Positions 41,060 through 50,448 of a stretch of 64,000 nucleotides of DNA are shown here, piece by piece. The translations under genes and the position numbers were made by a program. Position 1 is the stretch's first letter. Each line of letters opens with the position of its first letter. Location: contig JAFDZR010000016.1 of assembly GCA_018266875.1 (NCBI GenBank), positions 1 through 64,000 on the forward strand, in the 5' to 3' direction. Source of the stretch: Bacteroidota bacterium (GTDB taxonomy: Bacteria; Bacteroidota; Ignavibacteria; Tepidaquicellales; Tepidaquicellaceae). Under the pieces are notes generated by a model, which did not search any database, was not told where the DNA came from, and worked only from the letters and a program-made list of their open reading frames with translations.

Positions 41060-44056
41060 ATGAATCATAAAAGAAATATTTTATTAATTATAGTATTCAA
41101 TATACTTATATCAACTTCTTGTTTTGGAAGATACGAATTACAAATTTTTAATTATTCCACAACAAAATTATTATATGTGAAAATATTTCCGATAGGTGCA
41201 GTTTTTAATGGAAATTATGAATATTCTTTAAAATGTAGGTATCAAACTGATAATTACGATAAAATTATTGGAGTTGATACGATCTTACAAAAAAAGTTAA
41301 TTATAGGACCTCCTCCTGATTTTGAAGTTAATCATGACAATAATTCAGTAACAGGAGGTACAGAAGCATCAATTGGGTATGGAAAATATAGAATTGAATT
41401 TTATGAAGTAAGAGAAGAAAATAATGAATATGTAATCTATTCTCTTCCATTTGATTATTGTGATGTAGATTTCTCAGATTTTAATTATGGTTATGAAAAC
41501 AATCCAAATAATCCTGAGCATCATTTTCCATATCATACAAATGATATAGTATTTAATCATTACAACCAAGATAGTATTACATATCATTGGACAGATGATC
41601 TAATTCCTGAAAACAGGTTAATTCAAATTTGGGATCAACATGTTAGGAATCCTTTAGCAGTTAAACCTCAAAACAAAAATGGATTTATTTCGGACAATAT
41701 CTATCTTAATTATCCAATAAATGCGACAGATTCTGGTGCTACAAATCATTTTTTACCAAATGAATTTTATGTTAATTTAGAAGTTAAAGATAATAATACG
41801 AATCTGGATGCAAATAATAACCTCAAGTTTATTTATTCTTCACTAATTATAAAAGACGATATAGATTTTACTTTAGGATCTAACTCCAGTTTGATCTTCG
41901 AATCCGGTTCTCACTTCCGTACTTTTGAAACCGGCTCTCCGAAGACCATTACTATGGGAGAAAATTCATACATTGAAGGTAAAATCGGTGCAAATATCAA
42001 TCTTAATAATACTGTTTTTCAAACTACGAACAGCAGCGTATCATGGAAAGGTATTAAGCTGACAAATACTTATCTCGATACTGTAAATAACTGCACATTT
42101 AAAAATACTGATACAGCAATTAATTTATACAACTCAGATAAATGCTTTGCAAGAAACAAGAAAATTATTAAAGACAGTAAATTTGAAAATTGTATTGTAA
42201 AATTAAGCAATGTCTTTAATGCTTTGATAAGCAATGATTCTTTTTATACAAATAATAACAGCCAGTATCTGCTTACTGTCAGTAATAGTGTCCATCCAAA
42301 TGATTATGCGGTTTTTTGTTCCGAAGAAGAAAATCCAGCCCCCGCTTTTAATTTAAATATTGCCGGCAATTATTTCTCCGGCGGTGCTGTGCAGATGTAT
42401 CTCAACTGTCTGGCATCGGAGAAAACACCGTTTTTTATTTTTGGTAATGTGTTTCAGGGAACCGGATCGACTACAGGAATAGGACTTGTTTCAAATAAAA
42501 TATCAGGAGATTTCAGATATAACAGTTTTTTGACAGATGATTATATCACTTCGGTAAATTTACTTCAGAGTGATCTTAATTTTTTTGAAAACTCTTCAAT
42601 GAAGTCCGGCACAAACTCTACGCTGATCGTTAATTCAACTTCTTCAGCCCGGCTTGCACCTGTTTACAGCAGCGGAAATTATTACTGGTATGGAGGTTAC
42701 AACAAATTATTTTCAAATGACCTAAACAATGTTTATATAGTTGGAACATCTTCGGCTTTTTTAGATAAAGGCGGAAATTGTTTTACTATATATAATTCAA
42801 ATTATTATCACGTAAAATCGGCTTTAACTGGTTCATGTAATTCATACGGAATATCTGCTTCGGAAAATTACTGGTCAGCTATACCTCCTTTGAATCATTT
42901 AATTTGTAATTCAGATACTGTTGATTTATTTTACCAGCCGTATAATACTTATTGTGAAAATTCAAAACCTGAACCATTTGATTACGACATCATTGACAGA
43001 GGAGACGGAATCTATGATACAATTGCAATAACAGAAGGAGGAGATTTTATGAATGGTGACGGAGAAGATGAAAGTATGTTTGGACAGGCATTAATGAGTA
43101 AGCGAAATAAAAATTTTACTGAAGCAATTGAACTTTTAAAAACTGTCATAAATAATTATGACACAAGCGATTATCTGCCTTCTTCGATAGATGAACTTTA
43201 CACAAATTATCAAAACAAAGACACTTCCTCTTTACAATTAAATACGGATATTCTGTTTGGTGATCTAAAGCAATATTTGGAATCAAAGATCACTCAACAT
43301 GCAAATAATTATACAATTGTTGATAAGGCATATTCTTATTATCTGATGTGTCTTACAAAGATGGATGATTATGATGAAGCAATAGTAGGATACGAAAACA
43401 TAATGTCAAATCATCCGGAGCCGGAAAGAAGACTTCTGGCAAGCTGGGACAGATCAGCGCTGACACTGCTGCAAAACGGTTCGGGACAGGGAGACAATGA
43501 TAGTTTTTCTGAAAGCCGGAACGAAAAAAATGTAAAAGATAAACCTGTACATAGTATTGCCAAAACGAATTTTAAAAATTCAGATAATTATTCAGATTTA
43601 AATTCAGATCAAAATTCAGGAAGTAAATTTTCAAATGACAGTTACAGGAAAGTATTGGAAACAAAAATAATAAAATATAATCCGTCAAACCAAACAGAAT
43701 TAGATAAGAAAATTACTGAAGATCTTAATTTCCTACTTGGATTAAAGACTTCTGAAATCACTGAAACACAAAATATAAAAGTTGATAAATTCCAATTGAA
43801 TCAGAATTATCCGAATCCGTTTAATCCTTCGACAAAGATCGCATACAGCATTCCTGTTTCAGGAAATATCTCTATTAAGATTTATGACCTAACAGGAAAA
43901 GAAGTAAAGACACTGGTGAATGAATTTAAAAATGCGGGAATTTATTCAATAGAATTCAACGGAAGCGGACTTTCCAGCGGGGTATATTTTTATACTTTAA
44001 ATGTAAAAGAAATTTATCAGATTAAAAAAAATGATCTTAATAAAATAAATGAATAA
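41060..44056 (+). CDS. B3: beta-helix surface protein with frameshifted T9SS C-terminus
   Basis: This 998-residue B-type protein has a signal peptide, an N-terminal domain (ISYG-like block EASIGYGKYRIEFYEV) and a beta-helix (about 270-640). A TPR-like helical part follows (EAIELLKTVINNYDT, AIVGYENIMS). The sorting domain reads NQNYPNPFNPSTKIAYSI...GVYFYTL. The final motif is lost: the frame ends KKNDLNKINE. Reading seven instead of eight A in the run 44024-44031 restores IKKMILIK and a stop at 44046-44048, exactly before the PorV-like ATG at 44049. As it stands the protein lacks the conserved C-terminus. This is either a slippage variant or an error. Confidence 0.85.
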   Translation: MNHKRNILLIIVFNILISTSCFGRYELQIFNYSTTKLLYVKIFPIGAVFNGNYEYSLKCRYQTDNYDKIIGVDTILQKKLIIGPPPDFEVNHDNNSVTGGTEASIGYGKYRIEFYEVREENNEYVIYSLPFDYCDVDFSDFNYGYENNPNNPEHHFPYHTNDIVFNHYNQDSITYHWTDDLIPENRLIQIWDQHVRNPLAVKPQNKNGFISDNIYLNYPINATDSGATNHFLPNEFYVNLEVKDNNTNLDANNNLKFIYSSLIIKDDIDFTLGSNSSLIFESGSHFRTFETGSPKTITMGENSYIEGKIGANINLNNTVFQTTNSSVSWKGIKLTNTYLDTVNNCTFKNTDTAINLYNSDKCFARNKKIIKDSKFENCIVKLSNVFNALISNDSFYTNNNSQYLLTVSNSVHPNDYAVFCSEEENPAPAFNLNIAGNYFSGGAVQMYLNCLASEKTPFFIFGNVFQGTGSTTGIGLVSNKISGDFRYNSFLTDDYITSVNLLQSDLNFFENSSMKSGTNSTLIVNSTSSARLAPVYSSGNYYWYGGYNKLFSNDLNNVYIVGTSSAFLDKGGNCFTIYNSNYYHVKSALTGSCNSYGISASENYWSAIPPLNHLICNSDTVDLFYQPYNTYCENSKPEPFDYDIIDRGDGIYDTIAITEGGDFMNGDGEDESMFGQALMSKRNKNFTEAIELLKTVINNYDTSDYLPSSIDELYTNYQNKDTSSLQLNTDILFGDLKQYLESKITQHANNYTIVDKAYSYYLMCLTKMDDYDEAIVGYENIMSNHPEPERRLLASWDRSALTLLQNGSGQGDNDSFSESRNEKNVKDKPVHSIAKTNFKNSDNYSDLNSDQNSGSKFSNDSYRKVLETKIIKYNPSNQTELDKKITEDLNFLLGLKTSEITETQNIKVDKFQLNQNYPNPFNPSTKIAYSIPVSGNISIKIYDLTGKEVKTLVNEFKNAGIYSIEFNGSGLSSGVYFYTLNVKEIYQIKKNDLNKINE

Positions 44057-45047
44057 AAAATTAATCTTTGTATTCCTGTTTCTCATCTTCGCTTTTTCTG
44101 AAATGTCTTATGCGCAGCTGTTTCCGAATCTCGGCGGACAGAGGACGGGAACTACTTCGCTGCAGTTCCTGAAAATAGGAACGAGCGCCAGGGCTACCGG
44201 AATGGGAGAAAGTTTTGTAGCAGTATCAGATGACATTACTTCCCTGCACTACAATCCTTCAGGTCTTGTTGCCTTTAAAAACAACGGATTTACGGCAAGT
44301 TATACGCAGTGGTTCGTTGATACGAAACTCGCAAATTTCGGCGGCGTCTATCACTTCGGAGGAAATAACGCCATCGGCATTAACGTTACTTCGCTTCAGA
44401 CTGAGGACATGAAAGTGACTACAGAGTATCAGCCGACCGGAACAGGAGAATTTTTCAGATTCTCCGATTTAAGCATTGGTCTTTCCTTTGCGAGACAGAT
44501 GACCGAACAGTTTTCATTCGGCGCGACTATAAAGTATGTCCGCGAGGATCTCGGCGAACTTAAGATTCAGGGAATTCTCGGAGACCTTGCCACTTCTTAC
44601 AGAACCGGACTGGGAACTTCAAGATTCGGAATTATGATATCAAATTTCGGCGGTCAGCTCAATCCCACAGGCGATGTCACTCTTGTAAACGGAAACACGG
44701 TAAGCTCCTTTCAGAAGTTTCCTCCGCCGACTTCCTTTCAGCTCGGATTCGCAATGGAGCCGATCATGAATAAAGAGAACAGACTTACGACTTCCATCCA
44801 GCTTAACAGTCCTACTGACAATGCGGAGAATCTTAACTTCGGTCTCGAGTATGCATACAAGGAATTCCTTTTCTTCAGAGGCGGATATAAGCTCAATGTG
44901 GATTCGGAAAATTTCTCTGCAGGAGTAGGTGTGAAGACCGTTATTTCATTTGCTCATGCAAACCTTGATTATTCGCTGGCTAACTATAAAGAGCTCGGCA
45001 TTTCGCACAGATTCAGTTTAAACATTTTATTTCCGAACTTTAAATGA
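44049..45047 (+). CDS. PorV/PorQ-family outer-membrane protein
   Basis: This is a 332-residue outer-membrane beta-barrel of the PorV/PorQ family. PorV in Bacteroidota binds the sorting domains of T9SS cargo and delivers them to the attachment machinery. The diagnostic N-terminal block is QFLKIGTSARATGMGESF, AVSDDITSLHYNPSGL, followed by barrel strands such as ISFAHANLDYSLANY and an aromatic end (FPNF). A signal peptide ends MSYAQ. It overlaps the tail of B3 by 8 nt and the next lipoprotein by 4 nt. Whether it is a main PorV or a cluster-specific paralogue is open. Confidence 0.87.
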   Translation: MNKKLIFVFLFLIFAFSEMSYAQLFPNLGGQRTGTTSLQFLKIGTSARATGMGESFVAVSDDITSLHYNPSGLVAFKNNGFTASYTQWFVDTKLANFGGVYHFGGNNAIGINVTSLQTEDMKVTTEYQPTGTGEFFRFSDLSIGLSFARQMTEQFSFGATIKYVREDLGELKIQGILGDLATSYRTGLGTSRFGIMISNFGGQLNPTGDVTLVNGNTVSSFQKFPPPTSFQLGFAMEPIMNKENRLTTSIQLNSPTDNAENLNFGLEYAYKEFLFFRGGYKLNVDSENFSAGVGVKTVISFAHANLDYSLANYKELGISHRFSLNILFPNFK

Positions 45048-46129
45048 TCCTAAAATATATGAAATATTATTTCCTATTTATAACTTTATCGCTGATCTGG
45101 CTTTCCTCATGTTCCAATAAAACGGATCTTTCGCAGTTTCCGATTTCTACAGGAGGAGGACCGGTGGTAACTGAGACCACTTATGTTCAGCAGTCACCTG
45201 TATGGAATCAGTTCAATAAACCCGAAGCTGTACTTCTTGGAAGAGAGCCGCTGATATATGTCTGCGACACAAAGAACAACAGAGTGGTTCAGCTGGACCT
45301 TGCAGGCGGTGAGATCGGTTCTATTGAAGTAACAAATCCAAGAGCCATAGCCCAGGATTATAATTTCGATCTGCTTGTGATTGCGGACACTACATCAAAT
45401 ATTTTCACTGATACCCTCAGCATTTTATACAGAATAAAACTTGTCCAGATCGGAGGAGTTATATCAAACGCTTCATTGCTTCCTCTGATGAGATCCGATT
45501 ATGCGACTCCCCTTTCCAGCAGAAGAAGGAAATTTACCGGTGTCGGAGTGTATTCCGATAATTCCTACATTATTACAAGAACAGGTCCCGACAACACAAG
45601 TTCGCTTGATCCTGACAACGCTCTGCTGAGAGTAACAGGCATAAATTCTGTTACCTCGGTTACGCCGCTCGGAGGATTTCAGCCCACAGGAAACGGTATT
45701 TATTCAATTGATAAAATGTCAGCCATTACAACATTCAATAATAATCTGACAAACTTTATCATTACAAGAAATTCAGTTGATTTCGGATTCAAGGTTGAAT
45801 GGTTCGAATTTGATGATGTCAAAGGAACTTATAATCCGCGATATCTACCCGGAGACAATGTAGATCTTCTTAACAAGCAGCTCGGAACTCCGGTTGGAAT
45901 CTGTCTAGATCCTTCGAACAATATATTTGTTGTTGACAACGCAAGGGATTCTCTCTACAAGTATACAAGTCTCGGGAAATATAAGAATGAATCGTTCGGC
46001 GGAACCGGTAACGGTGTCAAGCAGCTGAATAATCCGAACGGGGTTTCATTTTTTAATAAAGTTCTTTACATAGCTGATACGGGAAATGACAGAATTGTAA
46101 GATATAAATTATCAACAGACCTCCAGTAA
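45044..46129 (+). CDS. NHL/propeller-repeat lipoprotein
   Basis: This 361-residue lipoprotein has a type II signal peptide (lipobox LSSC). Six-bladed NHL-type repeats follow (PEAVLLGREPLIYVCDTKNN, GICLDPSNNIFVVDNARD, NPNGVSFFNKVLYIADTGND). It probably forms a periplasmic or outer-membrane anchored propeller. The start at 45044 overlaps the PorV-like stop. An alternative ATG at 45059 would begin right at MKYYFLFITLS. Enzyme activity is not apparent. The next gene starts 2 nt downstream, so this is one operon. Confidence 0.82.
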   Translation: MILKYMKYYFLFITLSLIWLSSCSNKTDLSQFPISTGGGPVVTETTYVQQSPVWNQFNKPEAVLLGREPLIYVCDTKNNRVVQLDLAGGEIGSIEVTNPRAIAQDYNFDLLVIADTTSNIFTDTLSILYRIKLVQIGGVISNASLLPLMRSDYATPLSSRRRKFTGVGVYSDNSYIITRTGPDNTSSLDPDNALLRVTGINSVTSVTPLGGFQPTGNGIYSIDKMSAITTFNNNLTNFIITRNSVDFGFKVEWFEFDDVKGTYNPRYLPGDNVDLLNKQLGTPVGICLDPSNNIFVVDNARDSLYKYTSLGKYKNESFGGTGNGVKQLNNPNGVSFFNKVLYIADTGNDRIVRYKLSTDLQ

Positions 46130-46130
46130 T

Positions 46131-47939
46131 TTGGCAAAAAAGCAAAAAAGATCTCCGGTGAAAATTCCGGAGAAGCAGCCTGTATTTAAGGACAATCCTC
46201 TCTATAATTACGGCATGATGTTACTCTTTGCCGTATTTATTATGATGTTCACAACATTCAAGATATCCGGAGATGACGACGTATTCTGGCATCTTGCCAC
46301 GGGTAAGTACATCGCAGAGACTCATCACGTTCCTTCGGAAGATATATTCGGATTTGTAACTCAGGGACAGCAGTGGATGCCGTTCGAATGGGGATGGGAT
46401 CTGATCACTTACGGACTATACAGCGCCGGCGGCTACACCGCCATTTCAATATTCAGGACAATAGTTTTCCTTCTTATCTTCTTCATATTTTTCCGGATCA
46501 TGAGAAAGTTCGGAGTGAGTTACACAATGATCTTTCTGATCTTACTTCTGACTGCTTTCGGAATAATAGACCGGCTTACTCCCCGTCCTCACATAATGTC
46601 ACTTTTGTTTTTTGCGGTATTGATCTATCTCCTGACCGAATACAAATATTTCAACAGGAAGAATGTAAGGATACTTTATTTTATACCATTTTTGTTTCTG
46701 CTCTGGGCAAACATTCACATGGGCGTTCTGGCAGGCGCTCTTCTGCTGTTAGTATTTTTTATCAGCGAGCTTATCCTTTTTCTGAAGCCGGATAAATTCT
46801 CCACAAAGGAAATTCCCGCTTTGACCAAAAAGGAGATAAGTCTGCTCGGAATAATTTCCGCCGTTTCAATACTTGTAATGCTTGTAAATCCGAACGGCAT
46901 TGCAACTTACTTTTACGCTTACGACCACACCAAGATGAAACTGCTTGAGACAATAAATGAATGGAGATCGCCTTTTGATTCAATGTTCAGCGGCGGGTTT
47001 GTGACTAATATATACAAGTTCTTTCTATTCGGCGGACTATTTGTGCTTTATTATTCATACAGAAAAAAGGATATATTCCCGGGATTGCTTTACATAGTAT
47101 TTGCAGTTTATTCAGTCCGAGCGGTAAGGTTCACTGTGGATTATATTATTATCATTACTGTATTTCTCGCAATTGCTTTGTATTTTATCATATGCGGATT
47201 TAAAAGCAGCGGGATAAAAAATTTACTGTCCGTCAACCCTCTTCCCAAGGTCTTACTTGAGTTAATATTAATTTTCATGATATTCAATATACCGAATGAC
47301 AAATTGTATCTTGAGACGCTGAAATATTACAGAGTTTCCGGATTCGGCATTAATTCTGATTTCATGCCTGTTCAGATGTTTGATTTCATGAGGGAAAATA
47401 AAATTCCTGAAACCGGACAGAGACCTTTGAATCATTTCGGCAGCGGAGGCTATCTTGTGTGGAGTTTTCCGGGAGCAAAAAATTTCATTGACAGCAGGAA
47501 TCTTAATGATGAGATTTTCAATGAGTATAATACGCTTATTGGCAAGGGTCCCGGATTTGAAAAAAAACTTAAGGATTATGATTTTGATTATTCCATTTAT
47601 CTCGCTCCTGATCTTGTCAGAGTCCCGAAGGAAATGGAAAATTCCATTATCTCATATTTCAGTAAAAATTCGGATGAATGGAAACTGGTATTCTGGGATG
47701 ATAAATCATTTTTGTTTTTAAAAAATGAACCGAAGTTTAAGGAAATTATAGATAAATATGAATATAAATATGTGACGCCGTATAATTTTATGTACCGCAA
47801 AAATATAATTGATGACGCAGTCAGAACAGATCCCGGGAGGGTGAAAAGCGAGATAGACCGCAAATTAAAAGAAGAGCAAAATGGATTGATAATTAATACA
47901 ATAAATAACACTTTTTCTAAAAATCTTAACTCAAATTAA
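46131..47939 (+). CDS. Polytopic membrane protein, possibly a GT-C-type glycosyltransferase
   Basis: The 602-residue protein starts at TTG 46131 without a visible ribosome site. A cytoplasmic basic N-terminus (AKKQKRSPVKI) is followed by about ten membrane helices. The first loop contains DDDVFWHLATGKYI and PFEWGWDLITYGLY, and PRPHIMSL follows in the second. This acidic-loop pattern is typical of GT-C-like uncharacterised membrane proteins. The C-terminal domain (FGSGGYLVWSFPGAKNFID...FDYSIYLAPDLV) is soluble and probably extracytoplasmic. Substrate and acceptor are unknown. The call is tentative. Confidence 0.62.
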   Translation: MAKKQKRSPVKIPEKQPVFKDNPLYNYGMMLLFAVFIMMFTTFKISGDDDVFWHLATGKYIAETHHVPSEDIFGFVTQGQQWMPFEWGWDLITYGLYSAGGYTAISIFRTIVFLLIFFIFFRIMRKFGVSYTMIFLILLLTAFGIIDRLTPRPHIMSLLFFAVLIYLLTEYKYFNRKNVRILYFIPFLFLLWANIHMGVLAGALLLLVFFISELILFLKPDKFSTKEIPALTKKEISLLGIISAVSILVMLVNPNGIATYFYAYDHTKMKLLETINEWRSPFDSMFSGGFVTNIYKFFLFGGLFVLYYSYRKKDIFPGLLYIVFAVYSVRAVRFTVDYIIIITVFLAIALYFIICGFKSSGIKNLLSVNPLPKVLLELILIFMIFNIPNDKLYLETLKYYRVSGFGINSDFMPVQMFDFMRENKIPETGQRPLNHFGSGGYLVWSFPGAKNFIDSRNLNDEIFNEYNTLIGKGPGFEKKLKDYDFDYSIYLAPDLVRVPKEMENSIISYFSKNSDEWKLVFWDDKSFLFLKNEPKFKEIIDKYEYKYVTPYNFMYRKNIIDDAVRTDPGRVKSEIDRKLKEEQNGLIINTINNTFSKNLNSN

Positions 47940-47969
47940 GCAAAAAATTAAACCAAATAATATATTTAA

Positions 47970-50321
47970 ATGAAAACACTATTTCTTATAATGATCACCT
48001 TTCTGGCATTCTCACTTGCCGAATCACAGATCGTAACCATAGCGTCAATAAAAGTAAATAATTCAAGCGGTATACCGATAGATACAAGTTCATTCGTAAC
48101 TGTTTCAGGAATTGTAACAGTGGCTAATGAATTCGGAGGTCCTTCATACATTCAGGATGCAACTGCCGGAATCGGAGTATTTTATACTGAATTTTCCGGA
48201 GCGGTTACGATCGGAGACAGCGTAATTGTAACTGCAAAGATCAGTCAGTTCAATGGTCTTACCGAACTTGTATATTCAACATTCGGCGGAACGCCTTCAT
48301 ATACAGTTGTTAGCAGCGGTCATCCTTTACCTCAGCCGTTGGTGATCACTCTGAATCAGTTCAATAATCAGACTTGGAACGGAACGGAAGAATATGAAGG
48401 ACGGCTTTTGAGAATCAACGGACTTACAATAACCGGCTCAGGCGTTTTTCAGGCGAATACAAATTATAGCATAGCTGACGCAACAGGAACCGGACAGCTT
48501 AGAATAGACAACAATACTAATCTTGTCGGAACGGTAATTCCGACCGGAACATTTGACTGTATAGGAGCAGGCGGACAGTTTGATACTTCCATTCCGTACA
48601 GTTCCGGATATCAGCTTCTGCCGAGATTCGTAAGTGATGTCATTCAGGCGGGAGGTCCTATAATTCTAACAGTCCCGCAGGAATCAAACATTACTCCGAC
48701 AAGTGTAACTCTTTCATGGACAACACAGTCAGCGGGAGACAGCAAAATTAAATATTTCAGATCTGATTCATTATATCAGCCGGTTGTTTTCACGGATTCC
48801 ATGTTCAGTATCGGACAGACAACAAACCATAGTTTTACATTAACCAATCTCATGCCAGGAAAGATCTATTATGCAGTCGCTTATTCAACCAACGGTTCCG
48901 GAACAAGCATGAGCTCGGTAAAATATTTTTCAACCTCTTCAAATCCCGCTTCTACCGGAAGGTATGAGATTTATTTCAATAAGGAAGTTGATAATTCATT
49001 TGCTATGCCGAATAACAATGCAGTCGGAAACGTTGATTTCAAAGTAAGACTTGGTCAGAGAATCGATTCTGCAAATTATTCCATAGATTTTGCAATGTAT
49101 TCCTTTAATGAAGTAACTCAGATCAAAGATAAACTCATTAATGCTCTTATAAGAGGAGTTAAGATAAGAATGGTTTATGACCACAGGGACGGGAATACAC
49201 AGCAGCTTGTCCAGGATCTGATCAATTCCGGAATTCGGGTGTCCCAGAGACCTCAGAGCACAAACATTATGCATAACAAGTTTTTTATCTTTGATGCGCG
49301 CAATGATAACTCATTCACTGATGACTGGCTCTGGACCGGATCAGCAAACATAACAAATGCTCAGTTCTACGACGATGCGCAGAATGTTATTTTCATTCAG
49401 GATCAGGCGCTCTGCTATACTTACACAAGAGAATTCGAGGAAATGTGGGGATCACACAACGAAATTAACAATCCGGCGCTGGCAAAGTTCGGAGCTGACA
49501 AGAGTGATAACACTCCTCATTTATTCAATATTAACGGAAGAAAAGTTGAATGTTTTTTCTCGCCGTCAGATAACACTTCAGCAGTTGTAGAAAATATGAT
49601 CGGTGACAATACAAACAAATCAATTTTCTTCTGCGCATTTGCTTTTACAAGATTTCAGATCGCAAATAAAATGAAAACACAGTTCAATCCTCCGTCAAAA
49701 ATGGTAAGAGGAGTATTTGACGACGGCAACGGTACCGATCCTTCAAGCGTATATCCTGAAATGAAAGGGATTGGCGGTAACTTCCCCTGGAATCCGCCTG
49801 CTCCGGTATATCTTGATAATCAGCCGGGATTGTTGCACAGCAAATATATACTCATTGATTGTGATCTGCCTTCAAGTGACCCTATTGTTGAAACAGGTTC
49901 ATATAATTATTCGACTGCAGCCACCACCGGAAACGACGAGAATATGCTGTTGATCCATGATTCCCTGATTGCAAATCAGTATCTGCAGGATTTTGCAAAG
50001 AGATATTCACTTGCAGGCGGGACAATAAGCGTTGAACAGATCTCTACTGTAGTTCCGCAGAAATATATTTTAAGTCAGAATTATCCGAACCCATTCAACC
50101 CGAAAACCGTAATAGAATATTCAATTCCGGCTTCGGATTTTGTAACTTTAAGAATTTATGACATTCTCGGTCATCAGGTGAAAACACTTGTGAGCGAAAA
50201 TCAGACTCCTGGAACCTACAAAGTAACGTTTGACGGAAGTAATTTACCGAGCGGAGTTTATTATTACAGACTTGAAACCAAAAATAATTTTGAGACAAAA
50301 AGTATGCTTCTAATCAAATAA
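47970..50321 (+). CDS. T9SS-exported phospholipase D-like protein
   Basis: This is a 783-residue secreted protein. The signal peptide (ending SLAES) is followed by OB-fold-like domains (VSGIVTVANEFGGPSYIQDA, RLLRINGLTITGSG, residues 30-230). A fibronectin III domain comes next (VTLSWTT...MPGKIYYAVAYS, 240-320), then two HKD/phospholipase-D halves: MHNKFFIFD...TGSAN (about 433-460) and LHSKYILID...TGSYN (about 622-650). The T9SS tail is SQNYPNPFNPKTVIEYSI, GVYYYRLE, KSMLLIK. The PLD halves could act on phospholipids or nucleic acids. The OB folds would suit nucleic-acid handling (inference). Confidence 0.85.
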   Translation: MKTLFLIMITFLAFSLAESQIVTIASIKVNNSSGIPIDTSSFVTVSGIVTVANEFGGPSYIQDATAGIGVFYTEFSGAVTIGDSVIVTAKISQFNGLTELVYSTFGGTPSYTVVSSGHPLPQPLVITLNQFNNQTWNGTEEYEGRLLRINGLTITGSGVFQANTNYSIADATGTGQLRIDNNTNLVGTVIPTGTFDCIGAGGQFDTSIPYSSGYQLLPRFVSDVIQAGGPIILTVPQESNITPTSVTLSWTTQSAGDSKIKYFRSDSLYQPVVFTDSMFSIGQTTNHSFTLTNLMPGKIYYAVAYSTNGSGTSMSSVKYFSTSSNPASTGRYEIYFNKEVDNSFAMPNNNAVGNVDFKVRLGQRIDSANYSIDFAMYSFNEVTQIKDKLINALIRGVKIRMVYDHRDGNTQQLVQDLINSGIRVSQRPQSTNIMHNKFFIFDARNDNSFTDDWLWTGSANITNAQFYDDAQNVIFIQDQALCYTYTREFEEMWGSHNEINNPALAKFGADKSDNTPHLFNINGRKVECFFSPSDNTSAVVENMIGDNTNKSIFFCAFAFTRFQIANKMKTQFNPPSKMVRGVFDDGNGTDPSSVYPEMKGIGGNFPWNPPAPVYLDNQPGLLHSKYILIDCDLPSSDPIVETGSYNYSTAATTGNDENMLLIHDSLIANQYLQDFAKRYSLAGGTISVEQISTVVPQKYILSQNYPNPFNPKTVIEYSIPASDFVTLRIYDILGHQVKTLVSENQTPGTYKVTFDGSNLPSGVYYYRLETKNNFETKSMLLIK

Positions 50322-50376
50322 GAATTCTGGAAACATTTTTAATTAAATATTTAATAAGGAGCAGATCCACATTATT

Positions 50377-50448
50377 ATGAACCTATTTAAATATGGTAAT
50401 GTTGAATCAGTAAGCATTACACCTTTAAATAAACCGGCAAAATTATGA
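50377..50448 (+). CDS. Possible 23-residue leader peptide, coupled to the downstream gene
   Basis: ATG at 50377 opens a 23-codon frame (MNLFKYGNVESVSITPLNKP, then AKL) ending at TGA 50446-50448. The stop overlaps the ATG of the large gene at 50445 (atga). An aagga-type site lies about 15 nt upstream, a rather long spacing. The overlap resembles translational coupling, but with no homology support it could be chance. Confidence 0.3.
   Translation: MNLFKYGNVESVSITPLNKPAKL

Noticed and set aside
31980-44056. Phage or plasmid insertion
   Set aside because: No integrase, transposase, replication or phage structural gene is present. All recognisable products are exported surface proteins.
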